Assembly (NCBI RefSeq): GCF_002843565.1
Contig: NZ_CP025257.1
Coordinates: forward strand, 248,001-312,000
Reading direction: 5' to 3'
DNA length: 64,000 nucleotides
Source: Mesoplasma syrphidae
Lineage (GTDB): Bacteria > Bacillota_I > Bacilli_A > Mycoplasmatales > Mycoplasmataceae
How positions within the stretch are numbered: position 1 is the stretch's first letter; the number at the start of each line of letters is the position of its first letter. Of the stretch, positions 10,557-22,161 are shown piece by piece. The notes beneath the pieces were generated by a model. The model was not told the DNA's origin. It saw nothing but the letters and a program-made list of their open reading frames with translations, and did not search any database. Both the position numbers and the translations under genes were made by a program.

Positions 10557-12212
10557 ATGGAAAAAATAAATTTATTGATGAATATGATTGTAAGCGGTGT
10601 CAACAACTTGTATAACAATTATCCTCATATTGACAAGTTAAATGTTTTCCCAGTACCAGATGGAGATACAGGGACTAACATGAATTTGACAGCCAATAAT
10701 GGATATGATGATGTTAAAGATAATCACTATGAAACTATCGGGTCTTATTTATCGGCTTTTTCAAGAGGACTTATTATGGGAGCAAGAGGTAACTCAGGGG
10801 TTATCTTTTCACAAATTATTAAGGGACTATCAAGAGGAATGCAAGATTCAACTGAACTAAATGTTGAAGAATGACAGAATGGTTTTAGAGAAGCCAAAGA
10901 AATTGCTTACAAGGCAGTTATGAAGCCTGTTGAGGGAACAATTTTAACAGTGATTCGTGAAATTAGTGAGGCAGCTGATCAAATTGATCCAGCAATCGAT
11001 TTAAAGGATTTTTGAAATCAAATTATTGAGGCTGGTAACGTTTCACTTGAAAATACTCCCAATCTTTTGCAAGCTTTAAAAGATGTAGGAGTTGTTGACT
11101 CAGGAGCTTATGGATTAGTTAAATTTTTAGAAGGAATGAACAGCGTAGTTCAAACTGGTGAAATTGTTGAGCGTCTTTCAAAATTGGAGACAAATGAAGG
11201 TGGAAATATCGAAATGGATATTGAAGGCGAATTTGGATATTGTACTGAAGGAGTAATTATTTTAAATCCGGAGTGGATTGATAAATTGCAAATTAATACT
11301 ATTCGTGATCAACTACAAGTTTATGGAAATACATCTATGGTTGTTGTTATTGATGAAGAAATTTTAAAAGTGCATACTCATGCATTATCTCCGGGACAAG
11401 TTTTGATGTTTTTACAACAGTATGGAGATTTTAAAACTGTTAAAGTTGAAAATATGAATTTACAGGCTGACAAGCAGGTGCAAGGTGGAAATCCAAACGT
11501 TAATAAGTCATGAAAAGAAACAACAAGTATTAAAATTGAGCGTAATCTTAAAAATGCGGTTGCAACTATTGCAGTTGTTTCATCTGAAGAAATGAAGCGT
11601 TATTTTGAAAATGAACTAGGAGTTGATTTGGCAATTAATGGAGGATCAAAAATGAATCCTTCAACAAATGATTTCATTAAAGCAATTGAAGAAGTTGATG
11701 CTAAAACTGTGTTTATTATGCCAAATAATAGCAACGTTCTATTAACTGCTAAACAAGCAGAAAAAGAAGAAACTAAATCTAAAATTTATGTTATTCCAAC
11801 TAAAACAATTCAACAGGGAATGGCATCGGCTTTAAGTTTTGATCCAAGTGCTTCATCAATTAGAAATAGTACAGCACTATCAAAAGCAATTAAAAATGTA
11901 ACTTCATTTAGTGTTTCAAGAGCTGCTAAAGATTCTGTAGTTGACGGAATAAAAGTTAAAAAAAGCTCTCAAATGGCAATTGTTGATGGAAAAATTGTTG
12001 GAACTGCTTTAACTCTTAAAGCTTTATTTGAAAAAGAACTTGGTAAATGTATTACATCAAAAACCGAAATTTTGACAATTTTTATTGGTCAAGATGCTGA
12101 TGCAAAGAGCGTAAGTGAACTTAGAAAATATCTTGATGAAAACTTTGATGTTGAGTATGAAATTGTTGAAGGTGGTCAAAAAATTTATAGCTTCATTATT
12201 GGAATTGAATAA
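10557..12212 (+). CDS. fakA: Fatty acid kinase, catalytic subunit FakA (YloV)
   Basis: 551 residues. FakA phosphorylates fatty acids carried by a FakB binding protein to acyl-phosphate, the entry to phospholipid synthesis from host lipids. The N-terminal DhaL-type nucleotide domain shows FPVPDGDTGTNM at 31-42, with the metal-binding Asp residues, and MGARGNSGVIFSQI near 74-87. The second half is the YloV/FakA C-terminal domain (EGEFGYCTEGVIIL, KVHTHALSPGQVL, and the IVEGGQKIYSFIIGIE end). No fakB gene is visible in the window. plsX follows, which makes a functional pair. Confidence 0.93.
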
Positions 12213-12216
12213 TATT

Positions 12217-12242
12217 AAAACCCCTAATTTTTTAGGGGTTTT
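12217..12242 (+). terminator. Hairpin between fakA and plsX
   Basis: AAAACCCCTAA and TTAGGGGTTTT form an 11-bp stem with a 4-nt loop. The T-tail is short (the TTTT is inside the stem), so termination may be partial. TATAAT at 12247-12252 could start a plsX transcript. Confidence 0.6.
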
Positions 12243-12278
12243 AATATATAATTAAATAAAAAGAAAGAAGGTCTTTGT

Positions 12279-13280
12279 ATGTACAAAATTGCATTTGACG
12301 TAATGGGTTCAGATAAGGGAGCAACTGTTGCTATTCAAGCAGCTGTTGAGTTCTTAAAGACTAAAACTAACTTAAAATTAATTTTTATTGGAAATGAGCA
12401 AGAAATTAAGCAAGCTCTTGTAAATAATGGTGGATTAGATGATTCACAATACGAAATTTTAGCAACAACAGAAATAATTGATATGGATGGATCGATTATG
12501 GATGTTCGTCGTAAAAAAGATGCTTCACTTGTTAGAGCATTGGAACTCGTTAAAGAGCAAAAAGTAGACGCAATGTTAACTGGAGGAAATTCAGCAGCAT
12601 TTATTGCTGGAGCACATTTTATTTTAGGAGAATTTGAAGGTGTTACTCGACCTGGGTTCATGCCAACAATGCCAACCTTGACTCCAGGAGTAACAACATT
12701 AATGTTAGATGTTGGAGCAAATGTTGAAAATACGGCCGAGGATTTATTAGGTTACGCAAAAATGGCCTCAATATATTCTCGTGAAGTTCAAGGAGTTAAA
12801 AGTCCCCGAATTGGTTTAATGAATATTGGAGAAGAAGCATCAAAAGGACGGGACTTGCAAAAAGAAGCTTATCAGTTATTAAAAGCTGATAAAAGTTTAA
12901 ACTTTGTCGGAAATATTGAGTCAAGAGAAATGACAACAGGAGTTGTTGAGGTTTTAGTAGCAGACGGATATTCAGGAAACATTGCATTGAAAGCAATGGA
13001 AGGAATGGGTAAAAATATTTTAAGGGGAATTAAAGAATCTTTAACAAAAAATTTGTATCGCAAATTGCATGCTTTGGCTTTAAAAAAGGCTTTTAAAGAG
13101 TTTGGAAATCGTTTTGATTATAAAAATTACGCTGGAGCAATTTTAATTGGAGTCAACGGAATTATTTTTAAATCTCATGGTTCAAGTGATGTCCAATCTT
13201 TTAAGGCAACTTTAAGAATGACTTTGGAAGCCGTAGAAAATGATGTTTTAACAAAAATGAAAAAGGGTATGGCTGAGTAA
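12279..13280 (+). CDS. plsX: Phosphate acyltransferase PlsX
   Basis: 333 residues, normal length. PlsX interconverts acyl-ACP and acyl-phosphate at the membrane; PlsY then uses acyl-phosphate to acylate glycerol-3-phosphate. Family segments: [19 protein letters not shown] (4-22, usually DAMGGD), [37 protein letters not shown] and [16 protein letters not shown]. With FakA just upstream it fits a lipid route fed by scavenged fatty acids; no FASII gene (fabD, fabG, acpP) lies between plsX and rnc, unlike Bacillus. The start has AGAAGG upstream. Confidence 0.95.
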   Translation: MYKIAFDVMGSDKGATVAIQAAVEFLKTKTNLKLIFIGNEQEIKQALVNNGGLDDSQYEILATTEIIDMDGSIMDVRRKKDASLVRALELVKEQKVDAMLTGGNSAAFIAGAHFILGEFEGVTRPGFMPTMPTLTPGVTTLMLDVGANVENTAEDLLGYAKMASIYSREVQGVKSPRIGLMNIGEEASKGRDLQKEAYQLLKADKSLNFVGNIESREMTTGVVEVLVADGYSGNIALKAMEGMGKNILRGIKESLTKNLYRKLHALALKKAFKEFGNRFDYKNYAGAILIGVNGIIFKSHGSSDVQSFKATLRMTLEAVENDVLTKMKKGMAE

Positions 13281-13283
13281 TTT

Positions 13284-13973
13284 ATGACAATTCAAGAGTT
13301 TTTACTAAGGTTTAAAATTATACCCAAAAATAATCGTTTGTATGAAGAAGCAGTTACACATAATTCTTATGCTAATGAAAGTCATTTAAAATATACTTAT
13401 CAAAGATTGGAATTTTTGGGAGACGCAATTTTACAAATGTATGTTAGTAAATATTTTTTTCTAAATCATCCCAAAAGTGCAGAAGGAATTTTGACAAAGA
13501 ATCGTTCAAATGTTGTTCGGGAAGAATCGCTTGCGACAGTTGCTCGAGAAATTAACTTGGGAAGAATTATTCGTTTGGGTCAAGGAGAAATAAATTCAAA
13601 GGGTTATGATAAAGATTCAATTTTGGCAGATGTTTTTGAAGCATTTACAGCAGCTATTTATTTGGATCAAGGTGAAAAGGTTTTGTTAGAATGATTAACA
13701 GCAACTTTATTTGAATATATTTCACGTCCAGATTTTATTAAACAAGTTAAAGATCACAAATCTGAATTGCAAGAATTATTGCAAGCTGATAATCGCTGTG
13801 ATCTAAAATACATTGTTGAAAAAGAACGTCATATTGAAAAAGATAATCGTACTGAATATACAGTTTCAGTTAATTTATCAGGTCAAAAATTTGGTTTTGG
13901 AAAAGGATTTTCAAAGCAGGAAGCTGAACAAAATGCAGCTAAGGATTGTTTACTAAAAATGAAAAAAGGCTAA
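13284..13973 (+). CDS. rnc: Ribonuclease III
   Basis: 229 residues; cleaves double-stranded RNA in rRNA processing and mRNA decay. The catalytic signature [10 protein letters not shown] is at 41-50, with further acidic residues in [20 protein letters not shown] (active-site Asp and Glu). The C-terminal dsRNA-binding domain (about 157-227) has [32 protein letters not shown]. Only 3 nt separate it from the plsX stop and no separate Shine-Dalgarno is clear, which suggests coupling to plsX translation. Confidence 0.95.
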
Positions 13974-13989
13974 CCTTAAAAGGAGTATT

Positions 13990-14784
13990 ATGAAAATTTT
14001 ATTTATTGGAGTTGGGCATATGGCTGGTAGTTTGATTAAGGGAATTACTAAATCGACAAGCAATAAGAAATATGAAATTTATATTAATAATCGTGAATCT
14101 ACAGTTGCTAAAGCTCAAGAATTAAATGTAAAACCGTTAGTTAACTTAGAAGATTTACAAAACGAGGGTATCGAAGTAATTGTTTTGGGAGTTCGTCCAG
14201 CACAACTAAAAGAAATTGCAATTGTTTTGGATCAATTTAATTTAACTAATGTAACAATCGTTTCAATGCTGAGTGGAATTTCTGCAGATAAGATTACTGA
14301 AGCTTTCGGAAGGCATCCAAAGTTGAAAATTGTTCGAATTATGCCAAATATTAACGCCGATATTACGAAATCTGTGACAGGAATTTGTGCCAATCACTAT
14401 GGTGAAAAAAGCATTGACGAAGTTTTTGATATTTTCAGCAATTGTGGAAGCGTTGAAAAAATTAATGAAGATATTTTTTCTGAATTTACAATTAGTGGTG
14501 GATGTACTCCAGCCTATATTTTATTTTTCTTAAAAGCATTTGTAGACGCCGCAGTTAAATCAGGTTTAGAATATCAAACAGCTTTACGAACTATAATTGG
14601 ATCATTTGAAGGAACAATTGCTAATTTAAAAAAATCTTCAAAAACCCCAGAAGCAATAATTGGTGAAATATGTGTACCAAATGGAGTAACAATTGAAGGA
14701 ATTAAAGTTTTTGAAAATAGTAATTTAGAGAAAATTGTTTTTGAGGCATTTAATAAAGCCTTAAAAAAAGATAAAGAGCACTAA
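13990..14784 (+). CDS. proC: Pyrroline-5-carboxylate reductase
   Basis: 264 residues; reduces pyrroline-5-carboxylate to proline with NAD(P)H. The N-terminal Rossmann motif GVGHMAGSLIKG (7-18) is followed by LGVRPAQLKEI, VSMLSGISADKI and VRIMPNINADI. The C-terminal signature ISGGCTPAYILFFLKAFVDAAVKSGL replaces the usual SGSGPAY with GGCTPAY, and the end GVTIEGIKVFE corresponds to the usual PGGTTIAGL. It lies in the rnc-smc interval, where Bacillus has no such gene. No other proline-pathway gene is visible here, so the P5C source (for example arginine/ornithine breakdown) is unknown. Confidence 0.92.
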   Translation: MKILFIGVGHMAGSLIKGITKSTSNKKYEIYINNRESTVAKAQELNVKPLVNLEDLQNEGIEVIVLGVRPAQLKEIAIVLDQFNLTNVTIVSMLSGISADKITEAFGRHPKLKIVRIMPNINADITKSVTGICANHYGEKSIDEVFDIFSNCGSVEKINEDIFSEFTISGGCTPAYILFFLKAFVDAAVKSGLEYQTALRTIIGSFEGTIANLKKSSKTPEAIIGEICVPNGVTIEGIKVFENSNLEKIVFEAFNKALKKDKEH

Positions 14785-14813
14785 AAGCAAAGGATTAACC
14801 TTTGTCTTTTTTT
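14784..14813 (+). terminator. Terminator of the plsX-rnc-proC transcript
   Basis: CAAAGG (14788-14793) pairs with CCTTTG (14799-14804) around ATTAA, with flanking AAAG/CTTT and the tail TCTTTTTTT. It begins at the proC stop codon. Confidence 0.75.
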
Positions 14814-14843
14814 ATTCAAATTTCCTTATAAGCAATATTGTTT

Positions 14844-14852
14844 TGGTATAAT
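14844..14852 (+). promoter_or_regulatory. Extended -10 promoter of smc
   Basis: TGGTATAAT, a consensus extended -10, lies 47 nt before the smc start, just after the proC terminator. Confidence 0.6.
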
Positions 14853-14899
14853 TAGACCAATAAGTTAAATTTTATTTGACTAAGTATAGGAGATTTTAC

Positions 14900-17869
14900 A
14901 TGTTATTTTTACGACAAATTAGAGCACACGGATTTAAGTCATTTGCAGATCCAACTACATTAGATTTTACTCATGATATGATCGGAGTAGTAGGGCCAAA
15001 TGGATCTGGTAAGTCAAATATTACTGATGCAATAAAATGAACACTTGCTGAACAATCAGCAAAATCATTGCGTGGTTCAAAAACTGATGATTTTGTTTTT
15101 TCGGGAAGTTCAGATCGTAAAGCAGCGGATTTTGCTGAAGTTACTTTGGTATTTGACAATCAAAAAAATATTTTTTCAACAGTTGATACTGAAATTGTAG
15201 AAATTACACGTAAATTTGTTAAAAAGACCCGTGAAAATGAATACTATATTAATGGACAAAGAGTAAAAACTCGTGATATTCAAGATATTGCTTTAGAATC
15301 TGGATTAACAAAGTCAAGTTTGGCAATTATTTCTCAAGGAACGATTTCTAATTTTGCAGAAGCCAAACCTGAAGCTCGTCGTGAAATTTTTGATGATGCT
15401 GCTGGAGTTGCTAAATACAAAAAACGTAAAAAGGAAACTTTGATTAAGTTAATTAGAACTCAAGAAAATTTAAATCGTTTGGAGGATATTACTTCTGAAA
15501 TTGGCCGTCGCTTACCTTCTTTAGAAAAACAAGCTAAAAAAGCAGAATTATACAAAGAAAAAATTAAGGAATTACAATCAATTGAAATTTCAATTCTAGT
15601 AAAAGACATTAAAACAATTAAAGAACGTATTCAAGATTTGAGTTCTCAACGTAGCGTATTTCAAGAAAAAATTAAAACTTTGTCAAATGAAATTAATTTA
15701 TCACAAGAAGAATTTGATTTAATGGTGAATGATTCATCTTCATCAGAAATGGAAATTAGTCAGCTAAATAATAAATTTCAAGAAATTATTCAACGCATTG
15801 GAAATTTAAAAGTTAAGAAACAAGAAGTTGAGGCACGTGAGGCTTCAAAAATTGATACAAAGGATGCTGATGAATTTAAAGCGATTCAGATTAAAAAGCA
15901 ATTTGAAGAAACAAGAGTTCAATTGTCTTCTGAAAAAGATAAGGCTTTTAGACTAGAAGCACAAATCAATGAATTAAAAGAGCAATATGATTACTTATCA
16001 TCAAAATATAATGATATTTATGATGAAATTGAGACAATTAGAAAAAATATCAGTCGTATTCAAATTCAAAAAGAACATAACGAAAATCAGCGTCAATCAA
16101 CTCAATATGGAGCTAATCAGGGAGCCGATAATGTTATTAAACACGCAAGTAATATTGGAGGAGTAGTTGGAACTTTATTAAGCTTAGTTAAAGTTGAGCA
16201 GGCATACCAAACAGCGATTTCTGTTGTTGCCGGAGCATCAATGAATTCAGTTGTTATGAAATCAAACGTTGATGTTAAAAAGGCTGTTGAATTTTTAAAA
16301 CGTAATAATGCTGGGCGTTGTACATTTTTACCTTTGGATTCTTTAAATCCTTCAGTAATTCAGGGAGCACAAAGAGCAGCAATTGAAAATGCTCGTGGTT
16401 TTATTGGTATTGCTAATGAGCTAGTAGCAATTGAAGCAAAATACCAAACAGCGCTGGACTATGCTTTAGGTACAATTATTGTTGTTGATACTTATGATTC
16501 AGCAACTGCTTTAGCAAAAAATATTAATTACCGTTTCAATATTGTAACTTTAGAAGGTGATAGAATTTTACCTCACGGAGCAATCGTTGGGGGAAAAACT
16601 AGAAGCCAAAATATTTTTAGTAGTCAATCTCAAACACAATCAAATTCTGAAGAATTAGAGCAAACTTTAGTGAGATTAGATGCTAAGGAAATTGAAAAAA
16701 CTCGCGAATTGAATGATTTAAAATTACAGCGTGATCAATTACGAGATAACTTGAATGATAATCAAGCAATTATTAGAAATGCTAAACAAAATATTGAACA
16801 ATACAGAGTGAAAACTAATGAGCTTTCAGAAGATTATCGAATTTTAACGGGCAATGACTTGTTGGGAAATAATCAAGACGATTCTAACGAATCTGAATCA
16901 ATTAAATTTTCAAGACAAATTGCTAAATTAGAAAATGAACGTGATGAAATACAAACACGTCTAAATTTATTGTCAACTTCTCGTAATAAATATGTTGATC
17001 GCCAACGTGAATTAAATGAGCAAAATTCTGGAAAGCGTGCAGAATTAGATCATTTAAAAGATCAATCAGCGGCTGTTAGTTCAGAGCTAAGCGCCTTACA
17101 AGAGCGTTACATTGCAATTCTAAAACGTTTAGCTGAAGGTTACGGATTAACTGAAGAAGCCGCATTGGAAATGGAAACTGATGCTATTGAAAATGAGCAA
17201 TATGCTCGTGAAAGAATTTTAGTTTTGGCATCAGAATTAAAAGATATTGGTAATATTAATATTGATGCAATTGAAGAATATAAAGTTGAGAAAGAGCGTT
17301 TTGACTATTATGATTTGCAAGTCAAAGAAATTCGTGAAGCAGCTGAAAAACTGCAAAGTATTATTATGGATATTGATATAGCGATGGAAACACAATTCAA
17401 GAAAGTTGTTGATGATGTTAACGCTGCATTACCAGAAGCCTTTGCTAAGTTGTTTGGCGGAGGAACTGCAGAGTTAATTTATACGGATCCAGAAAATATT
17501 TTAGAAACGGGAATTGATATTAAAGTTAATCCTCCCGGTAAAAAAATTAGCAACTTGAACTTGTTATCGGGTGGAGAAAAATCATTAGTTGCTTTATCAG
17601 TACTATTTTCAATTTTAAAAGTTAGACCACTTCCATTAGTTATTTTAGATGAGGCTGAAGCCCCTTTAGATCCAGCAAACGTTGAGCGTTTTGCTCGTTA
17701 TATTAAATTATTTACAAGTGAAACTCAGTTTATCGTTGTTACCCACCGTGAAGGAACAATGGAAAATTGTGACATTCTATTTGGAGTGACCATGGAAACT
17801 AAGGGAATTACAAAAATTGTTAAAATTAAGCTTGTTGATGCTAAGGAAATGGTATCAAAAGAGGACTAA
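14900..17869 (+). CDS. smc: Chromosome segregation SMC ATPase
   Basis: 989 residues, about 200 shorter than B. subtilis SMC through shorter coiled coils. The N-terminal half ATPase has Walker A GPNGSGKSN at 32-40. A coiled coil runs from about 165, a hinge domain at roughly 405-570 (GGVVGTLLSLVKVEQAYQTAISVVAGA to GGKTRSQN), and a second coiled coil follows. The C-terminal half has the signature LNLLSGGEKSLVALS and Walker B LVILDEAEAPLD. SMC dimers compact and separate the chromosome together with ScpA/ScpB, whose genes are not nearby. The order rnc-smc-ftsY of Bacillus is kept, but with the pst and lemA regions inserted before ftsY. Confidence 0.96.
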
Positions 17870-17888
17870 GCAAGTGCTTAGTTTTTAT
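17865..17888 (+). terminator. Terminator overlapping the smc stop codon
   Basis: ACTAAGCA (17865-17872) and TGCTTAGT (17875-17882) with a 2-nt centre are followed by TTTTATTT. The left arm contains the smc TAA. Confidence 0.7.
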
Positions 17889-17916
17889 TTCTTAAAAGTA
17901 TAAAATTACATATTTT

Positions 17917-17925
17917 TGATATAAT
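17917..17925 (+). promoter_or_regulatory. Extended -10 promoter of the pst operon
   Basis: TGATATAAT lies 30 nt before the pstS start. I see no PhoB-type repeats; mollicutes usually lack PhoBR. Confidence 0.55.
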
Positions 17926-17955
17926 TAAAATGTATGAAACTACAGGAGAACAGAC

Positions 17956-19158
17956 ATGAGTAAGAAAATATTTTTAGTGATTGTGGCTTTTTTAGGTACA
18001 ATTATTGGATTATGAGTCTGGACATTTGTAGCACCAAGTAATTCAATTAGCATTGGAGGTTCAGCGTCAGTTGATCCGCTTATGCAACGACTAACTAATC
18101 AATATAAAAAAAATAATAAAACAAAATTTTCATATAGTTCGACTGGATCGGGATCAGGAATTACCAATGTTAAAAATGGTGTTTACAAGGCTGGTTTTAT
18201 TTCAAAAGCGGTTCCGTCATCGGATAAGACATTTGAGGATTATAATTTAATTAATGATAATTCAAGTTTCTTCTTAAATAATGAAGAAAAAGATAAATCG
18301 CAAGAAGGATATTATAATTATTTAGTTAATAAACGTGAAAAAATTGAAAATGATAAAGAAAATATGCACTATGTAACTTTTGCACACGATTCAATTGTTT
18401 TTATTTATAACATTAAGGATTTAAATTTTGAGCCATTTGTTGGTCATCTAAAATTTGTGATTGATTCAGTGCAAACCTTTGAAGACAAGCAAAGTGAAGT
18501 CTTGCCAAAGCTAGATTCCCAAGCAATTGAAATTTTAAAAAGAATTTACGAAAACGATTCTCCAAATACTTTATGAACATGACAAGATCTAGCTTACTGA
18601 TTGGCTGAAAATGAAAAAGAATCAGAAACCAAAGAAGATTTGATGGCAAAAGCAAAAAAAGTTTCGTCAAAGAAAATCATTCCTTATACAACAACTCCGG
18701 GTTCAGGAACGCGTTCATCATTTCAAACTATTACAAATAATCAAGTAACTCCGGGAGCGGCATCGCATGCCTATAATTCAAATGGAGCAATCTTTTCTCA
18801 AATAAATTACTCAGCAGGATCATTTGGATATTTATCAATGAATTATGCAATTAATACTCGAGATCATCAAAAATTTTCTAACCTTAAAACTGCAATAATT
18901 GCCAAAGACGGGGAAGAATATAATATTGCAGATACTAATCAAAATAATTGAGAACGCTATCCATTATATCGACCTTTTATTGGATTATTCAAAAGTTCTT
19001 ACACAGAAGCAGAGTTAAAAATAATTGCCAACTTTATGTATTGGATGTCAAATTCTAAGGATGTTGAAGATATTTATGAACATGAATATTTAATCAAAGT
19101 TTTAAAATCGCAACCAATTGAGCAAAATGAAAATGTCTTATTGAATGAAAAGAAATAA
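17956..19158 (+). CDS. pstS: Phosphate ABC transporter, phosphate-binding protein PstS
   Basis: 400 residues. Phosphate receptor of the Pst importer. Phosphate-binding segments are visible: IGGSASVDPLM (33-43), YSSTGSGSGITNV (about 60-72), TPGSGTRSSFQ (about 249) and SAGSFGYLSMNYA. The N-terminus is one hydrophobic helix (about 4-26) without any Cys, so the protein is probably held by an uncleaved anchor instead of a lipid, unlike most Gram-positive and mollicute binding proteins. A Lys/Glu-rich insert lies between about 220 and 245. It is the first gene of pstS-pstCA-pstB-phoU. Confidence 0.93.
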
Positions 19159-19187
19159 TTTATATATTTTTATAGAAAGAGGACCAG

Positions 19188-21305
19188 ATGACGGAAACAA
19201 CGAAGCTCCCTGATAACAATCTCTCGATTTCAGGAAAACGAAAAAATCCCCGCACTAAAACACCATTTGCTGGTAGAGTAACACAAACATTTGTTTATAC
19301 TTTCACAGCAGTTGTCGCAATTATTTTGTTAATTTTGGTAGGTTTTGTAGCCTTAAAGTCTTCAAAATTATTTCAAAATACAAATTTTTGAGATTTTATT
19401 TTTAAAGGCAAATGAGATCCTGAAAACAATATTTTTGGAATAGGGACAATCATTTTAATGACAATTATGCTACTTTTAGTAGCAATGGTATTCGCTATTC
19501 CGATTACAATTTTTTCAACACTGTTTATTTCTGAATATTTATCAAAAAAGTATCAAAAAATTGTAATGACAATCGTTAAACTATTAGCAGGAATTCCATC
19601 AGTTGTATTTGGTTTATTTGCCAGAGAACATGTGGGAGCATTATTCCGTTTAATGGGAGCGCCTTCAAATGACAATTTAATGGTGGCAGGATTAACGATG
19701 GCCTTTATGGCGATTCCAACAATGGTAAGTCTAAGTTACAATGCCGTGCAAGCAGTTCCTGAGGGATACAGATTTGGATCATTAGGATTAGGAATTTCAA
19801 AAGAAAAAACAACATTTTCAATTGTTAGAAAGTCTGCATGAGCAAAAATTATTTCGGCAATCATTATGGGAATGAGTCGAGTAATTGGAGAAACAATGGC
19901 AATTATGATGATTGCTGGTAATTCAACTGGAGGCTTTAATACTACTGACGGAATTATTGGCTTCTTATTTTCATCAATTAGGACTTTAGCAGCAACCATT
20001 GGGTTGGAAATGTTAGAAAATAAGGGTCAACTTCATGAATCAGCATTATACGCAATTGGACTGTTCTTATTTATTTTAGTGTTTGTAATTAATTTATCAA
20101 TTCTAATAATTTCTAATATTGATAACTGAAAACGTAATCGTCGTGCCAAACAAGAAGAAAAAATGGTTGCGGCTGGAAAAACTTCTAAGGCTTATCGTAA
20201 TTATCGTAAGTACTCGTCATATGAACTTATTGAAATTGTCAATAACCGTTCGGAAAATAAAATATGCAAAAAAATGTATTCAGGATCGCTAATGATTGCA
20301 ATGTGACTTTCAACAGCTCTCGTTATTTCATTTACTTTTTGAATATTAGGAACGGTTGCAATTCGTGGATTGGGTGGATTGGTCTATTCAGATGCGTTTC
20401 TATCTATTAATGGCCAAGCTGGAATATTAGCAGCTTTGTTAACAACAGTAATGCTAATTCTTGCAACATTAGTGTTTGCAGTGCCGCTTGCTTTAGGTGC
20501 AGCAATTTATTTATCTGAATACTCTCGTTCAAATTCCAAAGTTGTTAAAACTTTAAGATTTTCAATTGGGTTATTGGCGTCAACGCCATCAATTGTATTT
20601 GGAATATTTGGGTTGTCAGTATTTATTGTTTGAATGAAAATTCCCTTTAGTATTTTGGCAGCAGCGTTGACAATGACAATTGTAGTTTTGCCAATGTTGA
20701 TTTCAAATTTTGAAGATGCTTTAACATCAGTGCCATCCTCGTATCGTGAAGCTGGAGCTGCTTTAGGAATGTCAAAAGTAAAAAGATTATTTAAAATTGT
20801 TTTACCAAATGCAATGGAAGGAATTATTACTGGAACAATTTTGGCAATGGCTAGAATTATTGGTGAATCCGCTCCAGTTTACTTAACGTTGGGAACTGCT
20901 ATGCAATTGCCAACAGAAGGTTTCTTATCGAGTGGAGCTACATTGACTACGGGAATCTATATGTTATCAGCTGAAGCTGGACCAGGTCGTGGAGAAGCAA
21001 TCGCTTATTTAATGTCATTAATGACAATTGTTTTAGTATTGACATTGAATTTTACTAGTGGACGTGTTTCAGCTCTTGTAACAGGGGCCAAGAGAACACC
21101 GTTAGTTTTAATTATTCGGGGTCAAATTTCTGCAGTGAAACATTATGACTATAAAATATCATTGGGACGTAAATTTAATAAGGTTAAGGCTGTTTATATT
21201 GTATTTATCAATCGATTGAAACCAAGTGTTGTTAAGGAAAAATGAACCAAATGAAGAGCTCGCAGAAAAGCATATAAAAAATTGAAAAAAGGAGAAAAAT
21301 CATAA
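19188..21305 (+). CDS. pstA: Fused phosphate ABC transporter permease PstC-PstA
   Basis: 705 residues in one uninterrupted frame (TGA as Trp). The first half is PstC-like (helices at about 32-58, 85-110, then [15 protein letters not shown] and [16 protein letters not shown]). A linker of about 60 mostly charged residues ([20 protein letters not shown]) leads to the PstA-like half ([51 protein letters not shown]). Both halves keep the permease EAA-type loop ([16 protein letters not shown] and [19 protein letters not shown] in outline). Normal bacteria make these as two proteins; fused forms are known in mycoplasmas. A basic tail ends the protein. The stop overlaps pstB by 1 nt. Confidence 0.92.
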
Positions 21306-22150
21306 TGAAAGATAATGCTACAGAAATGTTTGATCAAACTTTAGCAGTTACAACTCCAGAAAGAAAGCGCCCAATTGCTTTGTCAAAGCGTGATGATGTT
21401 ATTAAAATTAAAGATTTTGATTTTTTTTACAACAAAGGAAAAAAGCAAGCATTATTTGGCATTAATATGAACATTAAGGAAAATTCAATTACCACTTTTA
21501 TTGGACCTTCAGGATGTGGTAAATCAACATTACTTCGTTCAATTAACCGAATGAATGATTTAGTTGATGGATCAATGATTGGTGGAGAAATTAAAGTTTT
21601 TGATCAAGATATTTATGAACCGGGAATTGATGTTGCCAAGCTGAGAACTGAAGTTGGAATGGTTTTCCAAAAAGCGAATCCTTTTCCATTATCAATTTAT
21701 GAAAATATTGCCTATGGTCCAAAAACACAAGGAGTTCGCAATAAGAAAATGTTAGATCAAATTGTTGAGGATTCATTAACAAAAGCGGCACTTTGAGAAG
21801 AGGTCAAAGATATCCTTAGTTCTCCAGCATTAGGATTGAGTGGTGGACAACAACAACGTTTGTGTATTGCCCGAGCAATTGCAATGCATCCAAAAATTTT
21901 ATTAATGGATGAACCCACTTCAGCATTGGATCCAATTGCAACTTTAAAAGTAGAAGAATTAGTATTGGAACTTAAAAAGGAATATACTATTGTTATGGTA
22001 ACCCATTCATTGCAACAAGCTACAAGAATTAGTGATATGACGGGTTATTTCTTAAAAGGTGAGCTAGTGGAATATTCGACAACAAAGCGTTTATTCACTA
22101 ATCCAAAAGATGAAAGAACTGAAGATTATATTTCAGGAAGATATGGATAG
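21305..22150 (+). CDS. pstB: Phosphate ABC transporter ATPase PstB
   Basis: 281 residues. Walker [10 protein letters not shown] is at 67-75, the PstB-specific [21 protein letters not shown] follows, then signature [14 protein letters not shown], Walker [13 protein letters not shown], and H-loop MVTHSLQQA. It has an N-terminal extension of about 30 residues before the ATPase fold. The 1-nt overlap with pstCA gives coupled translation; phoU starts 11 nt after its stop. Confidence 0.95.
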
Positions 22151-22161
22151 GAGGAGTTTAT

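Noticed and set aside
12335-13063. Minus-strand open frames inside plsX
   Set aside because: No start signals; they overlap a certain, well-conserved gene and exist because stop codons are rare in its complement.
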